Made by a program: the position numbers and the translations under genes. The notes under the pieces were generated by a model. That model was not told where the DNA came from. It was given only the letters and a program-made list of their open reading frames with translations, and did no database searches. Below are positions 1-10,884 of a stretch of 64,000 nucleotides of DNA, one piece after another (position 1 is the first letter of the stretch; every line of letters starts with the position of its first letter). Source of the stretch: DATMER01 sp963741305 (GTDB taxonomy: Bacteria; Acidobacteriota; Thermoanaerobaculia; Multivoradales; UBA5704); the NCBI GenBank assembly GCA_963741305.1, contig CAVUHL010000007.1, positions 62,001 to 126,000 on the forward strand, in the 5' to 3' direction.

Positions 1-1
1 G

Positions 2-924
2 AAGACGCTCTCCAGCCGGCAATCGGTCACGGAAGGCGTGCGCTTCGGCGGCGAGAAGGTCAAGGTTGATCTGACCCGCGAGACGTTCGACCAGATCACA
101 GCTCCGCTCCTCGAGCGGACGATCAGCCTGACCGAGCAGGAGCTCGCCAAAGCCCGCGAGAAGGGATACACGAAGATCGACAAGCTCCTGCTCGTCGGCG
201 GCTCGACCTATATGCCGCAGGTGATCGAGTACCGTCAAAGCGAAATTCCCCTTCGAGGTCCGCCAGTTCGATCCCAACCAGGCAGTGGCCAAAGGGGCCG
301 CGCTCTTCGGCTACAAGTGCTACCTCGACGAGCAGATCAAGATCCGCGTCGCCGAGCAGACGGGGCAAGCGCCGGAAACGATCGACGTTCAGCAGGTCGA
401 AGCCGCTGTGGTCGAAAAGGCCCAGACCGAAGTGGCTCAGGTGCACGGCTTGTCGCTCCGCGGCTTGAAGGCGGTGGTCGAGAAAAAGATCACGAACGTC
501 ACTTCCAAGAGCTTCGGTCATCGTAATCATGAACGAGCAAGACCGCGAAATGGTCGCCAACCTCATCGAGATCGACAGTCCCGTTCCGACAATCCATCTC
601 CCAGACAGTTTCAGACTTACGAGGACGGGCAGATCCAGGTCGATCTGCGCTGCATGGAGAACAAGCTCCAAGGCCGGCGCGAGGTCGAGGTCAGCGACTG
701 CAAGGAAGTCGGCCAGGCCGTGCTCGCCTTCGCCCGCACGCTTCCCAAGTACCTCACCGATCGAGATCACGTTCCATCTTGGACCGGACGGCCTGCTGAG
801 CCTCACAGGCCGCGATCTCACCACGAGTGGCAAGGTGGATGCCCAGTTCAAGACTGAATCGATCATGAGCCGCGAAGAGGTCGAGGAAGCGAAAACTCGA
901 AACATGAGCCTCAAGGTGGCGTGA
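2..924 (+). CDS. Hsp70-family protein, C-terminal part, frame-disrupted, cut by window edge
   Basis: The window opens inside the ATPase domain of an Hsp70-like chaperone. The motif DKLLLVGGSTYMPQV (around base 180-225) is the adenosine-binding signature of the actin/Hsp70 fold, and QAVAKGAALFG follows in another frame, as in DnaK. The rest is a short, poorly conserved beta-type substrate-binding region ending in NMSLKVA. The protein is readable only by changing frame near bases 235, 525-600 and 765, with good sequence on each side, so indel errors are more likely than decay. The stop lies 12 bases before the next Hsp70 gene, so the two are probably co-transcribed. It lacks a DnaK-like lid and is probably a specialised Hsp70. 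Confidence 0.75.
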
Positions 925-936
925 GGAGGACAGGCC

Positions 937-3060
937 ATGGGCATCGCCGTCGGCATCGATCTGGGGACGACCAATTCGGCTGTGGCGCAGGTGGACGCTC
1001 ACGGCCGGCCGGTGATCGTGCCCAACCGTTTCGGGGAGCCGATCACGCCGTCGGTGATCTGCTTCCGCAACGGTGAGGTCCTGGTCGGCCAGGAAGCCAA
1101 GGAGCTCCAGGCCGCCGGTCATCCCCAGGTCGCGGCGTTCTTCAAACGCCAGATGGGAGTCCCCAACTTCGTCTTCTATGCCGGCGGCCGTGACTACACC
1201 GCGGTCGAGCTGTCCACCTATGTGCTCGCTGCCCTCAAGCGCGACGCCGAGAGCACGCTCCGCGAAAAGGTGACGCAAGCGGTCATCACGGTGCCGGCCT
1301 ATTTTCGCAATCCCCAGCGGGAGGCGACGATCGAGGCGGGCCGGCGGGCCGGCCTGGAAGTGCTCCAGGTCGTCAACGAGCCGACGGCGGCGGCTATCGC
1401 CTACGGCTTGCGCGGCGCGGACCGCGAGCAGACCTTGCTGGTCTACGACCTGGGCGGTGGGACGTTCGACGTCACTCTGCTCCGCCTCGGCCACGGTGAG
1501 ATCCGCATCCTCAGCTCGGAAGGGGATCACGAGCTCGGCGGCAAGGACTGGGACGACCGCATCGTCGAGTTCCTCGCCAGCCGTTTCGAGTCCGAGTTCG
1601 GTTGCGATCCGCTCGCGGATCTGGAGAGTTTCGCGGACCTGCTCGTCCGCGCCGAAGAGGCTAAAAAGCGTCTCTCCAACACACAGAGCGCCCCGATCTC
1701 CCTGATCCACGCCGGCCGCCGCGGGCGCTATGAGCTCGACCGGGCCACGTTCGAACGGATCACGGCCGATCTCATGGAACGCACGATCGGGCTGACCCGC
1801 AAGGTCCTGGAAGACCAGGGGCTGACGCCGGCGAAGGTGGACGGCGCGCTCCTGGTGGGCGGCTCGACCCGCATGCCCATGGTGCACGATTTCCTCACGC
1901 GCACTTTCGGCAAGCCTCCCCTGCAGGGAGTCAACGTGGACGAGGCTGTGGCGTTGGGAGCGGCGATCCTCGCCGCCGAGCGGCAACAGGAGGCCACGGG
2001 AGCACGACCCGCCTTTTCCCTGCGCGGCACCACGCGCACGATCGACGTCACCAATCACAGCCTCGGAATGATTGCATTGAATGAGACCCGGTCGGCTTTC
2101 GTCAACAGTCTGATTCTTTCCAAGAACACCCCGATCCCCTGCCGCGAGACTCGCCCCTATCAGCACCGAACGCGGCGAACCGGGGAAAACCTTCTGGAAG
2201 TCTTCATGACCCAGGGAGAGTCCGAGTCGCCGGCCGATGTCACCTATCTGGGCAAGTACGTTCTCCATGACATTCCGCACGGCGAGCGTGGCCTCGCCAT
2301 TCTCGACGTGGAATACAACTATGACGCGAGCGGTACCGTGCAGGTCACCGGCCGGGTCCGCCCAGGCAACCAGACACTGCGCCTCACGGTGGAACCCCTC
2401 CCGCCGGATGTGCCCGCGCGTTTCCTCAAAGCTCCGGAGGAGACGGCCGAGGCGGTGCACGTCACGGCCTACTTGACGTTCGACCTGTCGCCTTCGATGG
2501 GACGGGACAATGGCGCGCCTTTGCGAGAGGCGAAGAGAGCCGCGCGGGGCTTTCTTCACAACACCGACCTCACTCACTGCTCGATCGGTATCATCGCCTT
2601 TGCCGATTCTGTCCGCGTAAAGCTCGAAGCGAGCCAGAACGGGCGCAAGATCGAGCGTGCGATCGATCAGTTGACGATCGGCGAAGTCGGCAACACCAAC
2701 GACGCACACCCTTTCGACAAGGTTCGCTCACTCCTCGCCAAGGTCGAGGATCCGCGATTCGTCATCACCCTCGCCGATGGCGTCTGGTCCAAGGCTTGCC
2801 AAGCTGCGGCCATCCGCAGCGCCAGGACCTGCTGCAGCGAAGGCATTCAGAGCATCGCCATCGGCTTCGGGGAAGCGGACCGGAAGTTCTTACAGGCCAT
2901 TGCCTGCTCCGACGAGGCGAGCTTCTTCACGAGCCTAAACGGTCTTGTCGAAACCTTTACGAACATCGCCCAGGTGCTCACCGAATCGCAAGGGGGGAGC
3001 AGGCCCCTTGCGGAGTCCGGTGCCGGCCGGTCCTCCTTCCTGGGTCTTTTCCGCCGCTGA
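937..3060 (+). CDS. Hsp70-vWA fusion protein
   Basis: Intact 707-residue protein. Residues 1-350 are a complete Hsp70 ATPase domain: phosphate-1 loop GIDLGTTNSAVA (6-17), NEPTAAAIAYG (147-157), phosphate-2 loop VYDLGGGTFDV (169-179) and adenosine motif ALLVGGSTRMP (304-314). About 360-490 is a shortened beta substrate-binding domain. From about 505 a von Willebrand factor A domain follows, with an intact MIDAS motif DLSPS (516-520), so it probably binds a divalent metal and a partner protein. The helical lid of DnaK is missing and the vWA domain takes its place. The start has AGGAGGA 9 bases upstream. The next gene, coding for a J-domain-like protein, begins 10 bases after the stop. The arrangement implies ATP-driven remodelling of a client held by the vWA domain; that role is inferred. 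Confidence 0.9.
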   Translation: MGIAVGIDLGTTNSAVAQVDAHGRPVIVPNRFGEPITPSVICFRNGEVLVGQEAKELQAAGHPQVAAFFKRQMGVPNFVFYAGGRDYTAVELSTYVLAALKRDAESTLREKVTQAVITVPAYFRNPQREATIEAGRRAGLEVLQVVNEPTAAAIAYGLRGADREQTLLVYDLGGGTFDVTLLRLGHGEIRILSSEGDHELGGKDWDDRIVEFLASRFESEFGCDPLADLESFADLLVRAEEAKKRLSNTQSAPISLIHAGRRGRYELDRATFERITADLMERTIGLTRKVLEDQGLTPAKVDGALLVGGSTRMPMVHDFLTRTFGKPPLQGVNVDEAVALGAAILAAERQQEATGARPAFSLRGTTRTIDVTNHSLGMIALNETRSAFVNSLILSKNTPIPCRETRPYQHRTRRTGENLLEVFMTQGESESPADVTYLGKYVLHDIPHGERGLAILDVEYNYDASGTVQVTGRVRPGNQTLRLTVEPLPPDVPARFLKAPEETAEAVHVTAYLTFDLSPSMGRDNGAPLREAKRAARGFLHNTDLTHCSIGIIAFADSVRVKLEASQNGRKIERAIDQLTIGEVGNTNDAHPFDKVRSLLAKVEDPRFVITLADGVWSKACQAAAIRSARTCCSEGIQSIAIGFGEADRKFLQAIACSDEASFFTSLNGLVETFTNIAQVLTESQGGSRPLAESGAGRSSFLGLFRR

Positions 3061-3069
3061 GGCCTTGCC

Positions 3070-6000
3070 ATGCCGGCTGAACAACGCGCGAATTTCTACC
3101 TCCTTCTCGATCTCGAGCCCGCGGTCGACGACTGGAAGGTGATCGAACAGCGCATCCAGGAAAAGCAGCGCGAATGGTCCCGCGACCGCAGCATGGGAAA
3201 TCCCAAGGCGCGGCGCAAGGCCGAGAGCAGCCTCGCGCAGCTCGCGGAAATCAAAACGGTTCTTGCCAATGCCGAGACGCGGCGGGAAGAGGCGAAAGAG
3301 GCGGTCAAGCAGCAGCAGAAGGGAAAGCAGGAGAAAGCTCGCGAGCTCGACGACCTGATCGCCGTGCTGAAGAGCAGCGGCATCCCTTGCGGCGAGGACA
3401 GGATCCAGAAGCTCGCACAGCAATTCGCCGGCGCCTTCTCCGCGGACGAGATCCGCAAACGGCTGCGCACCGCCGGCGTGCCCCTCGGCGAGGAGGCAGG
3501 CCCGGAGCGGGCGCGCCGCCCTGCGAAGGAGATGATCGAGAAGGTCACCGCGAGCAACATCCGCCAGAACCTGGATCATCTGAAGCTCGCGACTCTCTAC
3601 GAATTCCTGGAGCTCAATCCCCGGTCCTCGTCCAAGGCCCTCATCGATCGCGCCGACGAGATCTACCGTGAAAGCCAGCGGATCGGCAAGACCGACGCCG
3701 ACGCCTCGGCGCGCAACGTCCTCGCCGGTATCTGCAAGAGCCTGTTCCAGAACGATCGCGAAAAGGTGAAGTACGACGACTATCTCGCGATCGAGGTGAT
3801 GGAGAACTCAAACCCAATCTGGAGATCGCGGGCTCGGACAACTTCATCGGCCGGGAGGAGCTCGACGCGCTGATCAAGCAGGCGCGCCAGCGGGGGGTCT
3901 CCGCTGAGGACGCCCGCGCCTACATCGAGGACCGCGCGGCGGAACGCAAATGGGTGATCCAGCGCGACAGCGGTGCGCTGCCCTCCGAAGCGTTCAAACT
4001 TTGCGGCTTCTGCTCGGAGCTCGCTCCGGCCACGGCGTCCAAGTGCCCGCGTTGTGGCGAATCCCTGGAGATCGAATGCCCGCGCTGCAGTGCGCGGAAT
4101 CCCAGCGCGAACGAAGCCTGCCAGAGCTGCGGCTGCCGCATCGGCGATGCGCCACTGGTCAAGGCTCTCTTCAAGGAGGGCGAGGTTCTCGCTGTGGAGG
4201 GGGATCTCTCCGGAGCCGTCCGTTCCTTGGACAAGGCACTGCTCTACTGGCCGGGCTGGAAACCCGCGGCCGAAGCCCGTCAACGCATCGAGGCCGGGCG
4301 CCTGGAACGGGAGAAGGGCTTGGCGGAGATCGAGGCTCTGGCGCAGGCCCGCAAGCTCATCGCAGCCCGCTCCGCCCTCGACCGGTTCGAGCGGACGCAA
4401 GGAACTGCGGGCCTGGACGACCTGCGGCAGCGCCTTCAGGAAGGATTGAAGAGGGCCGAGTCGTCCTTTCAAGATGGAGAAAAACAGCAACGCGCCGGAC
4501 ACTCCGAGGCGGCTCTCGACCGCTATGAAGAAGCCTTGGCCGCTTGCGCCGATTTCGAGCCGGCGCTGCGTGCCATGGCCGCGAGCCCTCCTCCGCCTCC
4601 GACCACCCTCCACGTCACGCCTACCGCCGCGGGTTTCCGTCTCTCCTGGCAGGCACCCGCCACGGCTCGCAGCCTGGCGTTCCGCGTGGTCCGGAAAGCG
4701 GGTGGATCGCCGCAGAGCCCGGAGGACGGCGAAAACCTTGCCGAAGTGCGCGGCACCGTGCTCGATGATGCCTCCGTTCCCACCGGTATTACCTGGTTCT
4801 ACGCCGTCTTCTCCCAGCGCGGAGGCATCCCCTGCCACCAGCCGGCCACCGGCGGTCCGCATCTCCGCACCGCCGAGGTCGACGATCTTGAGCTGATCGC
4901 CGGCAACGGGGACGTGACACTGCGCTGGACACCGCCTTCCGGCTGCCGGCGCATCGAGATCTGGCGCCGGCAGGGGACCGTTCCCGACCGTCCCGGTGAT
5001 GGCACTGCGCTGACCGTAGCCGGCAATAGCGCTCATGACACCGGGCTCACCAACGGCGTGCTCTATGGCTACTGCGCCGTCGCCATTTTCGCGGACCCGT
5101 CCCGCCCCCATGGAGAAATCGCCACACCGGGCCGGACGGCAACAGCCACACCGATTGCGCCGCCGGCCGCGGTCATGGACCTTTCCGCATCGCGCACAGG
5201 GAGAAACGTCCTTTTGACCTGGACCCCAGTCCTCGGGGCCACCGTCCAGATCCGTCAGACCTCCCGGTTGCCGGACTACTCTCCCGGCTTGATTCTGCCC
5301 GCCTCCCAGGCCGACCGCTTCGGATCCCTCGTCCCAGGAGCCACGGTCAACGGGGCGCAGGTCAGCCTCGCCGGTCAGGGGCGTGTCTTTTTCGTCCCCC
5401 TGACTGTAGCCTCGGGCACCGCCGTCGCAGGCCGGGCCGCCGAGGTGACGACCCTCGATCCGGTGCAGCAACTCAATGTCCGCCGGACCGGCCCGCATCT
5501 CGCGATGACTTGGGAGTGGCCGGCCGGAACCGAAGAGGTCCTGGTGGCCTGGCTGCACGATCGCCACCCTGAAGATCCCCGGCAGGCGCAGGGGCAACAG
5601 GCCCGGGTGACGCGCCGGGAATATGACAGGACGGGTTGCTGGCTCCTCCAAAACGTCGAGCGCCGCCCACACTACATCTCGGTTTTCGCCAAGGCGCCAG
5701 AGGGAGATCTCTACGCACCACCGGCGAAGATCGTGGAGACCCTCGGGCAGGGGGCATCGGTCTCTTACCGCGTCGGCGTCAAGAAGTCGCTCCTGCGGCG
5801 CACGGTCGAGGACGCCTGGCTGGAGCTGACGTGCAACGGAGGCGATGGACTAATCCTGCCGGCCCTCGTGGTCGTCGGGAAGGCCCACACGGTTCCCCTC
5901 TCTCCGCGAGATGGCGAAGTGCTGCTCGCAGTGGACAGTCTGCGCTTCGAGCGAGGCAAGGCCCTGCTCCCTCTACCTGCGCAAAGCTGGCCGGGCCGCC

Positions 6001-6089
6001 CCTATGTGAAGCTTTTTTTCAAAGACGCCGCCGCCGCGCGGGAGATCCGTCTCCTGCCGGCTGAGAAGGAACGATTGCAGATTGCGTGA
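3070..6089 (+). CDS. J-domain-like / zinc-ribbon / TPR / FN3 protein, one frameshift
   Basis: Two adjoining reading frames form one protein of about 1,005 residues with a break near base 3805. The N-terminus (FYLLLDLEPAVDDWKVIE) is a divergent J-domain-like helical region of the kind seen beside bacterial Hsp70-vWA genes; the HPD tripeptide is absent, so classical DnaJ activity is unlikely. A short helical segment (NFIGREELDALIKQARQRG) and two zinc ribbons follow, with CGFC/CPRC and CPRC/CQSCGC cysteine pairs at bases 4003-4140. Next come TPR-like helices rich in Ala and Glu, then several fibronectin-III-like beta domains (for example RLSWQAPATA, LRWTPPSG, LLTWTPVLG). No signal peptide or membrane segment is visible. 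It probably scaffolds the two Hsp70 proteins. Confidence 0.75.
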
Positions 6090-6106
6090 GAGGAGAGGGG
6101 AGATCC

Positions 6107-6880
6107 ATGCTCATGGACTTTTTCAGTCAACTCGGGATGCCTCAGGACCTGGCCTTCTGGGGAAGCTGGGCCTCGATCGTGGGCCTGCTCGGGATCCTCC
6201 TCAATATCTGGAGGTTGTCCAGAATCTCCCGTTTCATTGAAGACGAACGCGAGAAGATCGAAGACATTGTGCAACCCTTTGACCTTTACTGCGAGATTCG
6301 GGAGGCCATCCAGGCCTTGCAGCAGCATGGCCCGTACGAGCTCATTTCCGAGGAAAAAAAGAGTACGATCCTCGAAGGTCTGATTGCCTCCAAGAGCTGC
6401 CTGGATCTCTACTTCCACCAGATCCACGACCTGAAAGGGCAACGCGACAATATCTTTCTTGCCGCGGCCCATCGTTACTGGGACAAAAAGAAGCCCGAGA
6501 GAGCTCTCGAGCACTTCGAGAAAGCGACAGAACGAGCAGCCGACGACCGAGAGCTTGCAGAGTGTCTGTATGGCCTCCGCGCCTGCTATGCGCTGAAACG
6601 GAATCATCACGCCTGCGCCATCATCGACAAGAGGTTGAACGAGCTCCAGGAGAACCCGGAGCACGTTCCCCCATCCACCTACATGAAGAGCGGCATCACG
6701 ATGGTCTTCATCTACGTCCAGAGCTTCTTCCGGCGCAAAGACCGGGAACACCGCTCGGTCCTTCCCAGGACTTGGGAAACGCGCTTCGGCCGCCTCCGTG
6801 ACCTGCCACGGCGCGGCCACGCCAGCCGCAACGAGCCCGGTGCCGGATACGCTTCCGTCGATCACGACGCGGAGAATTGA
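6107..6880 (+). CDS. Membrane-anchored helical (TPR-like) protein
   Basis: About 257 residues. I chose the ATG preceded by AGGAGAGGGGAG; a GTG 21 bases upstream is in frame but has a poorer site. One hydrophobic segment near the N-terminus (FWGSWASIVGLLGILLNIW) should anchor it in the inner membrane with a cytoplasmic helical domain. The segment ALEHFEKATERAADDRELAE looks like a TPR. The last 40 residues are arginine-rich and may be out of frame. It overlaps the next gene by a few bases, which argues for translational coupling with the GTPase. I do not recognise a named family. Confidence 0.6.
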   Translation: MLMDFFSQLGMPQDLAFWGSWASIVGLLGILLNIWRLSRISRFIEDEREKIEDIVQPFDLYCEIREAIQALQQHGPYELISEEKKSTILEGLIASKSCLDLYFHQIHDLKGQRDNIFLAAAHRYWDKKKPERALEHFEKATERAADDRELAECLYGLRACYALKRNHHACAIIDKRLNELQENPEHVPPSTYMKSGITMVFIYVQSFFRRKDREHRSVLPRTWETRFGRLRDLPRRGHASRNEPGAGYASVDHDAEN

Positions 6881-6882
6881 TC

Positions 6883-8065
6883 ATGCTCAGCGCGTTCTTC
6901 CAAAAAGAGATCTGCCCCTACTGCTTCGAGCCCTACAAGCTCGCCGAGACGCCGTTCCGCTGTGCCAGCCCGGGTGCGCGCTGCGCGCCGGAGGTCGATG
7001 CGGTGCGGGCGCGCGCCTGGGAGGACAGCGTTCCCATGGGACGCGTGCTCCCTCCCAACGGCAAGCACCAGAAGGAGAGCCGCTGTCCCACCTGCAATCA
7101 GGTGAGCCGCAAACGGATCTGCCCCCATTGCCACATGGACCTACCGCACACCACGGGCAAGTACCGAAACCTGATCTTCGCGGTCATCGGCGCCAAGGAA
7201 GCAGGGAAAAGCCACTATCTGGCCGTGCTCATCGAGCAGATCCGCAAGCACGTGGGGCCGCTCCTCGGCATGCTTCTGGAACCGCTCGACGATCACACGA
7301 TCCGGCGCTATCGGCAGGATTTCTACGAACCGATCTACCGCCAGGGCAAGGTCATTTATGCGACGACGTCAGCGCTGGCGGACCGGCGAATCCAACTGCC
7401 GCTGGTCTATACCTTGACCTTCACCGGCAAGGACCTCTTCGGCCGCAACGCCATTAAAGGGGTCGTCACTCTCGTCTTCTTCGACACAGCGGGTGAGGAT
7501 CTGAACAGCCGGGACACGATGGGGACCGTCAACAAGTACATCTATCGGGCGGATGGAGTCATCCTGCTGCTGGATCCTCTCCAGTTGCCCAACGTCCGCG
7601 ACCGGCTCAACGGCTCCGCCTCCCTTCCCCAGATCAATACCGAGACGTCGACCATCCTCGAGAGGACGACCGAGCTCATCCGGCTCGGCCGCGACCTGAA
7701 GCTCCAGGCAACGGATCTCCACTCCTCTGGCAGTCGCCTTCTCGAAGTTCGACGCTGTGGAGCCGTTGATCGATTCCCAGATGCAGCTCAACGCCGAGCC
7801 GAACCATCGGGCCGGATATGATCTAGCCGATTTCCATGCGGTGAGTTCCGAAATGCAGGCCCTCCTCCAGGATTGGGATGGAGGCGTCATCCCGCAGCAG
7901 GCGGAAACGCACTATCGAAAATCTGGTTTTTTCGGCCTTACGGCGCTCGGGTGTAATCCGCATGGCGACCAGAAGATTCCGCGCGTGCTTCCGCGGCGGG
8001 TGGAGGATCCATTTCTCTGGTTGCTGCACTGCCACGGGCTCATTCCTGCCGCCAAGCGGGCCTGA
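6883..8065 (+). CDS. Zinc-ribbon P-loop GTPase, DO-GTPase2-like, one frameshift
   Basis: About 394 residues when joined across a break near base 7725. The N-terminus holds zinc ribbons (CPYCFEPY, then CPTCNQ and CPHCHMDLP). Residues around 100-115 carry the Walker A motif GAKEAGKSHY. FFDTAGED is the G3/Walker B region, VILLLDPLQLP follows, and FSKFD after the frame break matches a G4 (T/SKxD) motif. This pattern fits the family named double-GTPase 2 in published analyses of bacterial conflict systems; the name rests on motif recall, not a search. These GTPases sit next to GAP1 proteins, as here, where the GAP1-like gene starts 12 bases after this stop. ATG 6883 has GGAG 8 bases upstream. Confidence 0.75.
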
Positions 8066-8077
8066 GAGGAGATGCCG

Positions 8078-10662
8078 ATGAAAGCGCTACAGCTCCACTA
8101 CACCTCCTGCCGGCGGGGCCAGTCGGGCAACGCCGGGTTCCAGACCCGGACGCTCACCGAGGGAATTCGCCCGGACGAGCAGCGCGAAATCGAGCGCCGC
8201 GGCGTCTATCGACCGCCACGCGACGCTCGCCAGGATCCGAGCCCGGAAGAGATCAGCCGCGAGTTTCCGCGCGCCTTGCGCTGCTACACCTTGGAATCCG
8301 GACGGCCTGCCATCACCCGCTCCAGCTATGTGGGCCGCGACTACAGCGGACGGTGGGGAAATTTCTTCGCCCACAGCCTGGTGCTCGAAAACGGCCGCTC
8401 TCCGGTGCTCTGGCCGATCGATCTCTATGAATGGAATGGTTGGAAGGACGGCCTCGTTCCGGAAGAGGACGGCGAGGAGACGCCGCCGCCTCTGCCTCCT
8501 GCCGACCTCGCAGGTGTTACTCCGGCGGAGTCGTTCCGCTTCGAGGAGCTGCGGGATTTTCTGCAAGAGGAGGCCGGCCGCGGCGATCTGCTGGCCCGCA
8601 TGGGCCGCGCCGTGCTCCTCGGGCGCGAGACCTCGCGCGCGCGTGGTGATCCGCGACACACCGATTCAGGGTCTGTACTGGATCGCATGCCTCCAGAAAC
8701 TCTTTCCATCGCAGCATTCGGCGGCTCTCACCTCCTCGACCTATCAGGATGACCCGCGCGGTTGTGCGGCGATCAACGCCACCACGGGAGAGACCGACTT
8801 CACTTTCGACGAATCCGAGCGGCGCTTCCGTTTCTACGAGTTCGATCTGACGACCGGCACGCACAGCGAGGTACCCGAGGCGGCGGACGATTATCCCGCG
8901 GTCGCCGCGCGCTGGATGGCCGCAGATCCCGGGCGGCTCCAGAAGTTCTATGAGTTCCTGCAACTGTTCACGCACCGCGAGATCGAGCCTGGCTTGATCT
9001 CCGCGGTCCAATTGTTCGATCTGGCGCAGGGGGAAGGAGCGGCTCCCGGCGGCGAGCAGCTTACCCGAATGATCGAATTCGCCTCGCGCCATGCCACAGC
9101 GGAAGGACGTGTCCGGCTGCTCGAAGTCCTCGGCCGGGCCGCGGATCTCACCGGCGGTCTGCCACGGGCCGAGGATTACGATCCTTTAATCCGCTTCCTC
9201 ACTGACGGGGCCCGTACCTCGGGCCGTCCCGAGCACCGGGCTCTCGCGTTCCGCGCCTGGACCTCACTGACTCGCCACCACTTGCTGGTTGGCGGACGCG
9301 GTCTCGCAACGGCGGAAGGGACCTGGGAGCACCTGCAGCGCGAGCTCGGCCTTCATGGTTCCGAGCTCGCCGGGCTCGTCCTCGTCGAGCCCATCTGGAG
9401 CGATCCGAGCCTGCCGCAGCTTCCGGCCGCAGCCCTGGCGTTCCTTCTGCGCGCCACTTGGCGATGTCTTGATCTCGCAGGACGTCTCCCTGCCTGGGAG
9501 CAGGAGGAAGTCCACACGCTGCTCGCCGCCCTTGGGAGCCACGAGACCGCGGCCTCGGCCCAGGCGGCTCTCGCCGCCGCTCCGCCTGACCCCGAGCCTC
9601 TGGTGTCGGTAAGTCGCCGGCTTCGCGACGCCCATGTCCACGCCGGCAAGGAAACCCGGTCCACAGCATTGGCCGTCGGACGGGCTCTCAGCCGTGTGCT
9701 CGCGGGAACTGAGGCCGCGACGGCCGCCGCTGTCCGGCGCCACCTGGAAGCCGCTGAAGAATGGGACCTTCTCCTCGGCGAATGGCTCAGCCTCCTGGAG
9801 ACGGCATCTGATCCTCTCAGCGCCTTTGCCTCCTACCAGAGGAACGTCCTGACGATGCTGCCCCGCTATGAGGAGACCTGTCTTCCGGCTGTCGTTTCCT
9901 CTCTGCTGCATCAACTTTCCGAGGTCCAGCGCTCCACCATCGCTCTCGAATGGCTGCGGAGAGGCGAAATCGATCGATACCCACAGGAGCTGGCGGAGAA
10001 ATGCATCGCGTTGGCGAATCTGGCAGTGCCGCTCGATCCCACGGACAAGGAGGGCCAGGAGGCGGCGAAATGGGTGGCCGATGCAGCGCGGAGCCGGCAG
10101 CTCCGGCTCCGGCCGGACCGCTCGCTTCTGCAGGAGGTGTTGGTGGCGACCCGAGCGCCGAAGGGATCGCTCTCCGACCTCCGGCTCGCGGAGATTCGTG
10201 ATTCAGTCGCCGCGCTACCGGAGGTTGACCATGCCATGTTCGTCGAAGGATTCCTCGCCGGAGCTCTCGAACGCGCGACCAACAAGGCTGAGCACCAGCA
10301 AGTCCTGGCTGCCACCGCAGGAGGTCGCCCGGCGCTCGTGGAGAAATCTTATCTTGGCTTCTTCAAAGCCAAACGCAAAATCGCGTGGCCGGTGAGCCTG
10401 CAGGCCGCTCTCCGCTTCTGGCTCGCTTTCGACGGCCGGGACACAGGCATCCTCGCCAAGCTCGAAGAGACGGCACAGCGAGGTCTCCTCCTCGTCCTGG
10501 AGCACCTCGAACCGGAGCGATCTCGCCAAGATCGACAGCAAGCTCCGTATGGCCCGCATCGATGGCCGTGCCGAGATCCGCTGGCGTGAGATCCAGGAGA
10601 CCCTGGAGAAACAGCGGCGCAGCCCATGGACCCGGCTCTTGCGCGTCTTTGGCAAATCGTAA
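8078..10662 (+). CDS. GAP1-like GTPase-associated protein, two frameshifts
   Basis: About 860 residues. The N-terminus (LQLHYTSCRRGQSGNAGFQ) matches the start of GTPase-associated protein 1, a multi-domain partner of DO-GTPases. Frame breaks lie near 8650 and 10510; the last part reads SDLAKIDSKLRMARIDG and ends in LLRVFGKS. The middle and C-terminal parts are alpha-helical repeats rich in Leu, Ala and Glu, without catalytic motifs I can name. I chose the second of two ATGs, 6 bases apart, because it is better spaced from GAGAGGAG. The gene lies directly after the DO-GTPase2-like gene, the pairing expected for a GTPase and its dedicated partner. Whether it activates, inhibits or recruits the GTPase cannot be seen from sequence. 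Confidence 0.7.
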
Positions 10663-10698
10663 TGGAAACAGATCAGTCTCACTGAAGGGAGATGAAGT

Positions 10699-10884
10699 AT
10701 GGCGGACAGCGATGATTTCGGAGGATGCATCGGCGCGGTCCTCATGATCGTTCTGGTGGTCGCGGCAGTCATGCTCGCCGTGATGACCCTGATGAGCCTC
10801 GGCACCCTCTTCGGAGCAGGGACGGCCCTGCACAACTACGGCCTGGCTTTCGCAAACAACGTCAAGACCACAAAGGGTACGGCC
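10699..10884 (+). CDS. Small membrane protein, first copy, reads into the next gene
   Basis: About 62 residues with two hydrophobic stretches (IGAVLMIVLVVAAVMLAVM and a second around MSLGTLFGAG) ending HNYGLAFANNVK. The start has AAGGGAG upstream. In the second cassette the equivalent protein (bases 12339-12593) ends with its own stop just before the GTPase start. Here no stop is present and the frame runs into the GTPase, most simply because a base is missing or added near GGGTACGG. It is probably a membrane partner or anchor for the GTPase that follows. The family is unknown to me. Confidence 0.6.

Noticed and set aside
754..2709. Long open frame antisense to the Hsp70-vWA gene
   Set aside because: Its product has no recognisable motif, and the plus-strand gene carries all Hsp70 and vWA signatures. 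Long antisense frames are normal in GC-rich coding DNA.
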